A stretch of DNA of 64,000 bases, taken from assembly GCA_024707325.1 (NCBI GenBank), contig JANPZY010000004.1, positions 248,001 to 312,000 on the forward strand, in the 5' to 3' direction. A model generated the notes under the pieces. The model saw only the letters and a list, made by a program, of their open reading frames with translations. It did no database searches and had not been told where the DNA came from. The stretch is from Opitutus sp. GTDB taxonomy: Bacteria > Verrucomicrobiota > Verrucomicrobiia > Opitutales > Opitutaceae. Made by a program: the position numbers and the translations under genes. Positions 37,023 to 45,249 of the stretch are shown piece by piece. Position 1 is the stretch's first letter, and the number at the start of each line of letters is the position of its first letter.

Positions 37023-39421
37023 ATGTTCTCCGACTTTCGCCTCACGTTCCGCGCGCTGGCCAAGGCCCGCGGATTTACGTTCATCGCCATTCTCACGCTC
37101 GGCGTCGGCATCGGCGCCTCGACAGTGATTTTCAGCGCACTCCGTGCGCTCGTGATCGAACCGTTTCAGTATCCCAAGTCGGATCAACTCGTGCACGTGT
37201 GGTCGGGCGATCGCTGGCCGTTTTCACCGGCCGACTACTTCGACATTCGCGAGCAATCCTCGAGTTTCACCGCCTTCGGAGTTTACCAGCCGCACACGTT
37301 CAACGTCGGCAGCGAGAACGCGCAATCGATTCTCGGCTCACGCACGACCGCGGACGTGCTGCGCGCGTTTGGTGTGCCGCCGCTGCTTGGGCGCTACTTC
37401 ACGGCTGAGGACGAGGCGACTGGCGCCGCACGCGTGGTCATCCTCAGCCACGCGCTCTGGCAGCAGCGCTTCGGCGGCGATCCCGGTGTGATCGGCCGCA
37501 AGCTCTGGCTCGACGGTTCCGAAGCGGAAATCGTGGGCGTGATGCCGCGCACGTTCGAGTTCGCCTCTCCGTGGCTCCGGACGGAGACGTGCGAGTTGTG
37601 GGCTCCGCTTTCGCTCGAGGAAACCCGCACGATGCGCGACAGCCATTTTCTGCTCGGACTGGCACGACTGCGCGACGGAGTTTCGATCGCGACCGCCGAT
37701 GCCGAGGTGAAGACGATCGGCAAACGACTGAGCGAACTGTATCCGGATTCCAATACACGGAAGGAGTTTCTCGTCCGTTCGCTGCACTTCGAGATGACCC
37801 GCGACATCCGCGGACAGGTTTGGACGCTGTTCGCCGCGGTGACGCTCATGCTGCTCGTCGCGTGCGGGAATATCGCCAGCATGCTGCTCGCACGGGGCGC
37901 GCGGCGCCAGGGCGAGTTCGGTGTGCGCGTCGCGCTGGGCGCATCCCCGCTTCATCTCGTCCAGCTGACTCTGTCGGAGGCACTGGTCCTCGCGTTCGGA
38001 GGAGCGATCGTCGGTCTCGCGCTGGCGCTTGGCGGACTCGAGATCATCCGCGCGATCACGCCGATCAGCGAGGCGCGCAAAGCCGCGATCACGCTCGACG
38101 GCATGGCGCTGCTCTTCGCGCTCGGAGCCACGCTGGTGACCGCGTTGCTCGCGGGATTGCCCCCGCGCTTGCCGCACGGCGCACCTCGATCGCGGGCGTA
38201 ATTCGCAGCGATGCGCGTGGTGCGGTCGGTTCGCGCTCGCGTCATCGGATGCTGCGCGGGTTGGTGATTGCACAGGTCGCCGTCGCCTTCGTGCTCGCCA
38301 ACAGCGCGGTGCTGTTTGCGCGGAGTTATTTGAAACTCGTCGAGGACAACCGGCTCCTCTCCACGGACGCCGTGGTCACCGCGCAAGTTGCGCTGCACAG
38401 CGATCGCTACAAGGATGAGGCCGCCCGCGTGCGCTTCTGGTATGAACTCGCGGAGCGGATGAGAACGTTGCCCGGCGTGACCGAGGCCGCGGTGAGTTCG
38501 AAGCTGCCGCTTGAAGGTGGCAGCAACACGAGTGCGCTCTTCAACGATGAGGTTTACGATCCCACCCAGCGTCGCATGCTGGTCGAACGCACGTCGGTCA
38601 CTGAGAGTTATCATACGGCCATGGGCCTGCGGTTGATCAAGGGCCGCCTGCTCCAGTCAGAGGACCGGGTCGGCGACATCCGTGGCGTGCTCGTAAACCA
38701 GACGCTGGTCGCGAAAGCGTGGCCCGACAAGGAACCGCTCGGAGAACTCATCCGCGCCAACAACGCCGGAGATCCGTGGTTCAAGGCCCGGGTGGTCGGC
38801 GTGGTCGAGGATGTCCGCCAGTGGGGTCCGGACCAGGAGGTGCAGCCGGAGATGTATTTCACGCCGGAAGGTCACTGGGGTAACAACGCGTTTCTGATCG
38901 TGCGCACCGAGCTGCCGATGCAGCAACTGGCGCCGCTCCTCCGACGCGAACTCGCCGCGATCGACAGCGAACTCGCGTTCCGCGATCTCCGCACGATGCG
39001 CCAGGTGGTGCAGGGTTCCACGCAGGGTCAGCGGGTGCTCGCGGGATTGGTGAACTTTTTCATGCTCACCGCGCTTGGCCTCGTGGCCGTCGGCCTCTAC
39101 GGCACGCTTTCGTATCACGTGCAACAACGCACGCGGGAGATCGGCGTCCGCGTCGCGATCGGCGCGGGCCGTTCGGAAATCCTGCGCCTCGTCTTCGGCC
39201 AGGGCGGTCGCTGGGTCATGGTTGGGTTGGCGATCGGCTTGGTCGGCAGCCTCGCGCTGAGTTCGGCCGTGCGCGCGATCGCCTATGGCGTCGAAAGCAT
39301 CCAGTTCGGACCGCTCGCACTCGCCGCCTTGGCGGTGGGCATCGCCGCGATTGTGGCGTGCTGGTTGCCGGCACAGCGTGCGGCCCGGCTCGATCCCTTG
39401 GAGGCGTTACGCGCGGATTGA
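37023..39421 (+). pseudogene. MacB/FtsX-type ABC permease (ADOP family), frameshifted
   Basis: Permease with two repeats of MacB periplasmic domain plus FtsX helices, the duplicated-orphan type common in Acidobacteria and Verrucomicrobia. N-terminal helix and MacB-PCD (about 20-260), FtsX domain (about 270-390), second PCD and FtsX to the end (RLDPLEALRAD). The frame breaks in a C5 run at 38160-38164: adding one C joins LLAGLPP to ALAARRTSIAGVIRSD and gives 799 residues, the family length. No ATPase gene is adjacent. Either a homopolymer error or a recent mutation. Confidence 0.88.
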
Positions 39422-39518
39422 GGCAAAGAAACGGGTGGCGCGCCGGCCCGTCTCGCTTCTTTGGTCAACGAGTCGCGAGCGGCGGAATTGTCTCCTGACA
39501 GCAGGTTGTCACTCTGTT

Positions 39519-40409
39519 GTGAAAGTATGCTGCGATGCCGCGTTCCACTTTGCCGCGCCCCTCTCCTCTCCCCGCCTCCGGCTGCCCTCGGCGCCGACCG
39601 GTATCCAAAAAGGCAGCACGCTCACCACGTTGCTCGATCGCGAGGCGGTGGACTGCCTCGCGCATAATCTCCGCGTCACGCACCGGCGATTCGATGCCGA
39701 TACGTTCCAGCGCACCGCGCTCGCCGGTTTAGAAGGACTGAGCATTCTCCAACGCGGCCACTTCCTCGCAAAGGTCCTTCGCGATCACCTGCCGCCGCGC
39801 TACTCCGACGGGATCGAAATCCTGCTGGGCTCGCTCACGCCGCCGCTGCAGGAAACGAGCGATTTCACGCTGAGCGGTTTCTTCTATCTGCCGCACGTCA
39901 GCTTTGTTTCCAACTACGGTCTCGATCCCGCAGGTAATGGAGGCGACGACCCGTTCGAAACGTCCATGCGCGCGCAGTTTGAACTCACGCGGCGCTTCAG
40001 CGCCGAGTTTTCGATCCGCGCGTTTTTGATCCGCTGGCCGGAACGCACCCTCGCGCGACTGATGGAATGGACGCGCCATCCCGATCCGCATGTGCGGCGA
40101 CTTTGCTCGGAAGGTTCGCGACCGCGTCTTCCTTGGGCGCAACGAATCCCAGCGTTCGTGCGCGATCCGCGACCGGCGTTGCCGATTCTCGAATCACTGA
40201 AAGACGATCCCGAACTCTACGTGCGGCGGAGCGTCGCTAACCACGTTGGCGACATCGCCAAGGATCACCCCGAGCTCGCCTTCGAGCTTTGCCACAAATG
40301 GCTCAAAGGCGCATCCGCCGAGCGAAAGTGGCTGATCCGCCACGCCGTGCGACATCCCGCGAAGCACGGCGTCGCCACCGCGCTCAAGCTGCGCCAACTC
40401 GCGAAATAG
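39519..40409 (+). CDS. AlkD-like DNA alkylation repair (HEAT-repeat) protein
   Basis: HEAT-repeat DNA glycosylase family. The body (from LLDREAVDCLAHNLRVTH) shows AlkD-like helical repeats, with PDPHVRRLCSEGSRPRLPWA and LYVRRSVANHVGDIAKDHP typical of bacterial members. The start is unclear. The GTG at 39519 is the nearest in-frame codon but gives an odd leader. The ATG at 39535 would fit if one A were missing from the A5 run at 39603-39607, giving 291 residues. The conserved part is intact to the stop. Confidence 0.75.
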   Translation: MKVCCDAAFHFAAPLSSPRLRLPSAPTGIQKGSTLTTLLDREAVDCLAHNLRVTHRRFDADTFQRTALAGLEGLSILQRGHFLAKVLRDHLPPRYSDGIEILLGSLTPPLQETSDFTLSGFFYLPHVSFVSNYGLDPAGNGGDDPFETSMRAQFELTRRFSAEFSIRAFLIRWPERTLARLMEWTRHPDPHVRRLCSEGSRPRLPWAQRIPAFVRDPRPALPILESLKDDPELYVRRSVANHVGDIAKDHPELAFELCHKWLKGASAERKWLIRHAVRHPAKHGVATALKLRQLAK

Positions 40410-40426
40410 CGAGTCGTGCGCGGGCG

Positions 40427-41191
40427 TCAGCGCACCTGGCCCGCGCTGTTTTCGAGGATCACGTTGGACACCACCGTTGCGTCCATCTGGTCCGGGACAT
40501 GCGAGGTGAAACCGATGCCGACGTAAAACGGCGCATCGAACTTCAGCGTCACCGGCGCTCCGACCTGCCGCATGGGTTCGCCCGCGACACTCACCCACAG
40601 CGTGAATTGGTCGCCCCGTTTCTCGATGCCGAGGCGCACCGGCTTGGGCCCGTTCATCGGCACTTCGGCGGCCTCGATGCGGCCGTCTTCCTTGAGGTCA
40701 GCGCCTTTTTCGGGACGTTGCGCCAGGTGGATCAAGCCGACGCCATGGAGCGCGGCCATGATTTCCTTCGCGTTGTCGTCGAGATCCTGACGCACGATCA
40801 ACACCGTCTTGCGGTCGCCGTAACCCTCCGCGTTGGGAAAGGAGATATCGGCCGCGAGCGAGACGTCACCCGACAGCTTTTTCCAGAGGAAGCGAAACTC
40901 GTCCCGGAAATACCAGATGTTATAGCCCGCCGCATCGATGCGATACGACTTCGTGGCCGCGTCGAAACTCGCGCTTCCCGACAAAATCGGTCCGCCCACA
41001 TCCGCCTGTCCGTCGAAGATTCCGATCGGCTCGGCAAACGTCACCGTGGGCTGTTGGTGGCCGGCGGGCGGCGGCACCTGTTGGTGCGTGGCCGAACCAG
41101 GTCGCGCCCAGTCCGGCACTTCGAGCGGCTTGGCGGCGAGCGCAGAACACGAGAGAACAGCGGCGAGGCAAAGACGAGCGGGGTAGTTCAT
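40427..41191 (-). CDS. Secreted concanavalin-like protein (DUF1349-like)
   Basis: 254 residues with signal peptide (about 1-19). The rest looks like an all-beta concanavalin/laminin-G-like fold of the DUF1349 type (YNIWYFRDEFRFLWKKLSGD, YVGIGFTSHVPDQMDATVVSNV). Probably periplasmic or extracellular carbohydrate binding; no catalytic residues recognised. Confidence 0.65.
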   Translation of the reverse strand: MNYPARLCLAAVLSCSALAAKPLEVPDWARPGSATHQQVPPPAGHQQPTVTFAEPIGIFDGQADVGGPILSGSASFDAATKSYRIDAAGYNIWYFRDEFRFLWKKLSGDVSLAADISFPNAEGYGDRKTVLIVRQDLDDNAKEIMAALHGVGLIHLAQRPEKGADLKEDGRIEAAEVPMNGPKPVRLGIEKRGDQFTLWVSVAGEPMRQVGAPVTLKFDAPFYVGIGFTSHVPDQMDATVVSNVILENSAGQVR

Positions 41192-41371
41192 CGGAGCTCA
41201 AGGTGCAGATCGTCCCGAGAAAGGAAAACGCAAACCTCAGCAGTCCCGCGCGGCGGCATCGGCCAACGCCGCCGCGAGAGCCCAGGCGAGTCAAAGGCGC
41301 CTGGTCCCGCCAGCGCCGAGCAGGTGATTAACAGGCACCTGGTCACTCGTGTTTCCGGCAGCGCTTTCGGC

Positions 41372-41731
41372 TCAGACGTGAAACTGCTCTTTCACGATCT
41401 TCCCATCGGCGACTTCGTAGACGCAGAGTTCCTTCATATCCATGCGCCCCTCGCCCTTCATCGTGACGTCCATCCGCATGATGCACGCGAACGAATTTTT
41501 CGCGACGAGCGGCTCCGACACTTCGATCGTGTGCACCGTCTCGATCATCGAGTCGAACTTGCGACCTTTCTCGATGATGGCCGCGAGGCCGCGAGTTTCC
41601 TGCGCGAACATGGGGGATTCGAATGGTTCGAGACTCACGGCGTTGTCCGCGTAGAGTTCAGTTTGCGCCGCTTCCCAGTGGGCTTTGCGGCAGTGAGCGA
41701 CGAGACGTTCGGCAATTTCTGAGGTGGTCAT
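41372..41731 (-). CDS. SnoaL-like (NTF2-fold) protein
   Basis: 119 residues, cone-shaped NTF2/SnoaL fold predicted from pattern: helical start (TTSEIAERLVAHCRKAHWEAA), YADNAVSLEPF, then strands ending MDMKELCVYEVADGKIVKEQFHV. Many members are isomerase or dehydratase-like or non-catalytic. No signal peptide. Function unknown. Confidence 0.78.
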   Translation of the reverse strand: MTTSEIAERLVAHCRKAHWEAAQTELYADNAVSLEPFESPMFAQETRGLAAIIEKGRKFDSMIETVHTIEVSEPLVAKNSFACIMRMDVTMKGEGRMDMKELCVYEVADGKIVKEQFHV

Positions 41732-41833
41732 GGGATTTCAGGGTTTGCGGAGAGTTCAGCCACGAGTATGAACCCGCCCACTGACAACGTCCCGTCAGCA
41801 GCGTTTCCCCGCGCATTCCTACCGTTTCGCCCG

Positions 41834-42637
41834 ATGAACTTCCTCCCCTCCCCAATCTCCCGCTGGCTCGCCGTCGGCCTTTTTCTCTCGCTCCTGTCGC
41901 TGACTCGCGCCGCCACGCCAGCCGATGAGTCCGGCTGGATCTCGCTGTTCAACGGTCGCGATCTCGATGGCTGGGTCGTAAAAGTCGCCAAGCATCCGCT
42001 CGGCGAAAACTACGCCAACACGTTCCGCGTCGAAGACGGCATCATCAAGGTCAGCTACGACGACTACGATCGCTTCGATCAGCAATTCGCTCACCTGTAT
42101 TCACTTCTTCCCTACAGCCATTACGTGCTGCAGCTCGAGTATCGCTTCGTCGGTCGCGCGATGGAAGACGCGCCGCATTGGGCCAAGCTCAACAGCGGTG
42201 TGATGGTTCACTCGCAATCGCCGCTCTCGATGCGCGTGGAGCAGCTCTGGCCGGTATCGATGGAAGTGCAGTTTCTCGGGGCCGGCTACACCGACGGCAC
42301 CCAAACCGGCAACGCCTGCACGCCGGGCACCAATCTCGTCCTCAACGGGCAACTCACCCACGATCACATCATCGACGCCGTTGGCTCGCTCTCTCCGCTC
42401 GACGAGTGGGTCTCCGTCGAAGTCGAAGTGCACGGTCACGACGAAATCATCCACCGCATCAACGGCGTCGAAGTGCTCCGCTACCAGCATCCGCAGCTCG
42501 ATCCGCAGGATCCCGACGCGCAGCGCCTGCTCGCGCTCGGCGCGCCGTTGGAACTCGCGAGCGGCCACCTCGCACTGCAGGCCGAGTCGCAGCCCGTGTG
42601 GTTCCGCAATATCCGCCTTCGCCCGCTCGATCGCTAA
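41834..42637 (+). CDS. Secreted DUF1080 (3-keto-disaccharide hydrolase-like) protein
   Basis: 267 residues from ATG 41834, which opens a signal peptide (about 1-27). The DUF1080 domain starts with WISLFNGRDLDGWVVKV and contains NSGVMVHSQSP and SMEVQFLGAGYTDG, the family pattern of a concanavalin-like jelly roll. Some family members hydrolyse 3-keto-glycosides made by Gfo/Idh/MocA dehydrogenases, and two exported ones are in this window. Substrate not proven. The ATG at 41768 is rejected since it delays the signal peptide. Confidence 0.85.
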   Translation: MNFLPSPISRWLAVGLFLSLLSLTRAATPADESGWISLFNGRDLDGWVVKVAKHPLGENYANTFRVEDGIIKVSYDDYDRFDQQFAHLYSLLPYSHYVLQLEYRFVGRAMEDAPHWAKLNSGVMVHSQSPLSMRVEQLWPVSMEVQFLGAGYTDGTQTGNACTPGTNLVLNGQLTHDHIIDAVGSLSPLDEWVSVEVEVHGHDEIIHRINGVEVLRYQHPQLDPQDPDAQRLLALGAPLELASGHLALQAESQPVWFRNIRLRPLDR

Positions 42638-42661
42638 GCTCGCGGCGCGCGCTCAGCCCCC

Positions 42662-43743
42662 TCAGTCGGCGAGCATCGGATAATCCGTGTAGCCCTCGGC
42701 GCTCTGCGTGTAGAGCGTCTGCGGATTCGGTTCGACGAGCGGCACGCCGCGACGGACGCGTTCCACGAGGTCCGGGTTGCTCACGTAATGGTGGCCAAAC
42801 ACGATCGCCGCCGCCCTGCCGTTCGCGACCGTTTGATCTGCCTCATCGGGCGTGAAACCCATGCCGACCAGCAGCGCGCCTTTGAACGCGCCGCGCGCCG
42901 CGCTGACGACGTCGGCCTTCTGCACGCCGTAAAAATCGCCGCGCATCAAATCGAGAAACGCCACGCCGCGACGATCGAGCTGCTCCGCGACATAGCGTGT
43001 CAGCGCGACCGGATCGCTGTCCTGCATGAAATTATAGCTGTTGAGCGGCGAGATGCGCACGCCGACGCGATCCGCGCCCCACACCTCGATCGCCACGTCG
43101 GTCACTTCCAACAAGAGCCGCGCGCGATTCTCGATCGGCCCACCATACGGACCACTGCGGCGGTTGCTGCCGTCGCGGAGAAACTCGTCGAGCAAGTAAC
43201 CGTTGGCGCCATGGATTTCCACGCCGTCGAAACCCGCCGCCTTCGCGTTTTCCGCCGCGCGTTTGAAGCCCGCCACAATGCCGGGCAACTCGTCGTCGCG
43301 CAGCTCACGCGGCACTTCGTAGGGCTTCTTCCCCAGCGGCGTGTGCGTCTCGTCGTTCTCGATGCGCAGCGGACTCGGCGCCACCGGCTGCGCGCCGTTG
43401 TTCAACAACGAGTGGCAGGCGCGACCGCCATGCCAGAGCTGCGAAACGATCCGGCCACCTTTTTGCGTGCACCGCATCGGTGATCTTTCGCCAGGCCGCG
43501 ACCTGCGCCTCGCAATAAATGCCGGGTTCGCGTCCGCCGAAAGCGGAGTTGCCCTCGATCGCCATCGTGGCCTCGGCGACAATCAAACCTGCACTCGCGC
43601 GCTGTGCGTAGTAGTCGACCATGAGATCGGTCGGCACGTGATTCGCATCCGCCCGGCACCGCGTGAGCGGCGCCATGACGAAACGGTTGGGCAACGAGAT
43701 CGCTCCGAGAGCGACCGGCGTGAAAAAGAGTGTCGTGCGGCAT
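42662..43743 (-). pseudogene. Old-yellow-enzyme NADH:flavin oxidoreductase (alkene reductase), two frameshifts
   Basis: FMN-dependent ene-reductase. The start MPHDTL (ATG 43743) is separated from FTPVALGAISLPNRFVMAPL by one extra base in a 5-base run at 43723-43727. A second extra base in the 5-base run at 43460-43464 separates KITDAVHAK from GGRIVSQLWHGGRACH. Removing both gives 359 residues, the family norm, with the active-site GVEIHGANGYLLDEFL intact. Two indels in one gene, both in homopolymers, point to sequence error or decay. Confidence 0.87.
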
Positions 43744-43830
43744 GAGTTGAGAAACTGAACGCCGCGCAAGGGAGGAGACTTCCTCCGAAACGCAAGCGAC
43801 ACCGCGCGACTCACCGGCACACGCGCCGGC

Positions 43831-44436
43831 TCAACTCTTCGGGTAATCGGGCGCGGCCTTCACTTCGGCGATCTGCTTCGTGTGCCGCTCGCAGTGCGCG
43901 GAGATGAAGAGGAGCCACTGATACGCATCGAGCTTCTTGCCGAGCGGGCTGTCCGTCGCGTGTTCGCGCAGATCCGCCTTGTCCGTCATCAGAGCGAGCG
44001 TCTTCGCCCGGCTCTCTTTGAAATGCGCCACGCTCTCCTTCGCGTCGCCGAAGCGATTCGTCGGCGCCAGCGGCTCGGGCGCCTGCACCTTGTGCGAGCG
44101 ATCCGCGATCGCCGTGGTCACAAACTCGTCCAGCTCGTGCAGATTCACTTCCTCCGTGCGCGCCGGCGCTGGAAACACCTGCTTTTCCACCATCTCGCGC
44201 AGAAAATCCTCCGACGCTGCAATGTGCTCCGCGACCTGCGCGATCGACCAACGCTCGGGCGCGGCTTTGAACGCGAGCTGCTCGGCCGAGAGACCTTTCA
44301 CCTCCGCTAGAAACGCTTCGCGCGTGCGTTCGAGATGCGCCACACCGCGCGCGCGGTCTTCAGCGGTGAGCGATTGAGCCGACAACCAGGAGGTCGCGGT
44401 GAAAACAAAGCCGAGGATCAGGAGGAGACGTTTCAT
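43831..44436 (-). CDS. Secreted DinB-superfamily protein
   Basis: 201 residues. Signal peptide (about 1-20, ending WLSAQS), then a four-helix DinB-like bundle with metal-ligand-type histidines: AEHIAASEDFLREM (about 73-86) and a late FISAHCERHTKQIAEV. Related to DinB/YfiT putative metal-dependent enzymes; the export signal is notable because the family is usually cytoplasmic. Function unknown. Confidence 0.82.
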   Translation of the reverse strand: MKRLLLILGFVFTATSWLSAQSLTAEDRARGVAHLERTREAFLAEVKGLSAEQLAFKAAPERWSIAQVAEHIAASEDFLREMVEKQVFPAPARTEEVNLHELDEFVTTAIADRSHKVQAPEPLAPTNRFGDAKESVAHFKESRAKTLALMTDKADLREHATDSPLGKKLDAYQWLLFISAHCERHTKQIAEVKAAPDYPKS

Positions 44437-44535
44437 GTTTTTGGGGAAAGCTGCCCGCACGTTGCCGCAACGCACTTGCAGCGCAAGCGGCCCCCGAGTC
44501 ATCGAATCGCTCTACCAGTCGAGTAAACCCACACG

Positions 44536-44946
44536 CTACCGCGGCGGGCGCCCGGTCACGTCCTTGAGCACCGGGCTCACGTCGGCCACCGGTCGCACCT
44601 CGACGATGAGGCCGAGCGGCAAACCCGGGCACTGCTGCGCGATCGCCGTCGCTTCGTCGAGATCGCGCACCGTGAGAAAGATGTAGCCGCCGACAACTTC
44701 CTTCGCTTCCGCGAAAGGACCGTCGGTGATGCGCTCGCCGCGTGCGCCCGACACGACGCGTCCGCCGAGCTCCAACGGACGCCCGTGCTGCACTTTTCCG
44801 GCGGCCGCGAGGCCGTCATACCAATCGTTCCATTTCTTCGCGAGCGCGACGCGCTCTTCCGCCGTGAGATGACGATGCGACTCTTCTCCTGCGTTGCGAA
44901 ACAACAGCATGAAAGGCCGCGACTCGGGTGCGTGGGAATCAGCCAT
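44536..44946 (-). CDS. YciI-like (DGPF-domain) protein
   Basis: 136 residues of the YCII/DGPF family, ferredoxin-like fold. Typical FMLLFRNAGEESHRHLTAEE start and the conserved ITDGPFAEAKEVVGGYIFL segment (about 83-101). Often found near ECF sigma factors, but none is visible here. Role unknown. ATG 44946 is the first good start, and the 22-bp array begins 112 bp upstream of it. Confidence 0.85.
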   Translation of the reverse strand: MADSHAPESRPFMLLFRNAGEESHRHLTAEERVALAKKWNDWYDGLAAAGKVQHGRPLELGGRVVSGARGERITDGPFAEAKEVVGGYIFLTVRDLDEATAIAQQCPGLPLGLIVEVRPVADVSPVLKDVTGRPPR

Positions 44947-45030
44947 GCGGTCACGAAAATCCCAATCCCGTCGCACCGTCGAGTCTGCAAATTCACTGCG
45001 CCTTCGCTTTTGGTCGCGTTTTGCTCCGCG

Positions 45031-45058
45031 AAAAGAAAAGGGCGCCAAATGGCGCCCT
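45031..45058 (-). terminator. Rho-independent terminator downstream of the M49 gene and 22-bp array
   Basis: The stem AGGGCGCCA/TGGCGCCCT (45039-45047 with 45050-45058) is followed on the minus strand by CTTTTCTTTT. It lies past the 22-bp array, so the array should be transcribed as the 3' UTR of the M49 peptidase mRNA. Confidence 0.8.
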
Positions 45059-45234
45059 GATGCGGAGTGCGGTCCGATGCGGTCCGCATCGTGGCTCGAC
45101 TCGAGCCGCACTCGGGCTCGACCCGGTCCGCACCTTGTCGCGACCGTGTTCGCACTCGGGTGCGACAGGGTGCGCACTGTGGCGCGACGTGGTCCGGACC
45201 TTGGCTCGACTCGGGACGCACTTCGTCCCGAGTT
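45059..45234 (+). repeat. 22-bp degenerate tandem array, eight units (type array)
   Basis: Eight units of exactly 22 bp (176 bp). Consensus: GGTNCGCACC at positions 1-10, loosely TTGG at 11-14, CGAC at 17-20. Unit 45191-45212 contains the palindrome GGTCCGGACC and 45169-45190 nearly GGTGCGCACC. Position 8 is always A and positions 5-6 and 17-18 are CG in almost every unit. It lies between the M49 stop (45250) and its terminator (45031). Confidence 0.9.
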
Positions 45235-45249
45235 GGCTCAACGATCTGC

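Noticed and set aside
41192..41371. Possible small gene or RNA between the DUF1349-like and SnoaL genes
   Set aside because: 180 bp with no ORF, no stable hairpin with U-tract and only a weak repeated CCTGGTC phrase.
45059..45234. Apparent Arg/Thr/Ser-rich proteins encoded in the 22-bp arrays
   Set aside because: The period is not a multiple of three, all frames look alike, and no frame is conserved between arrays.
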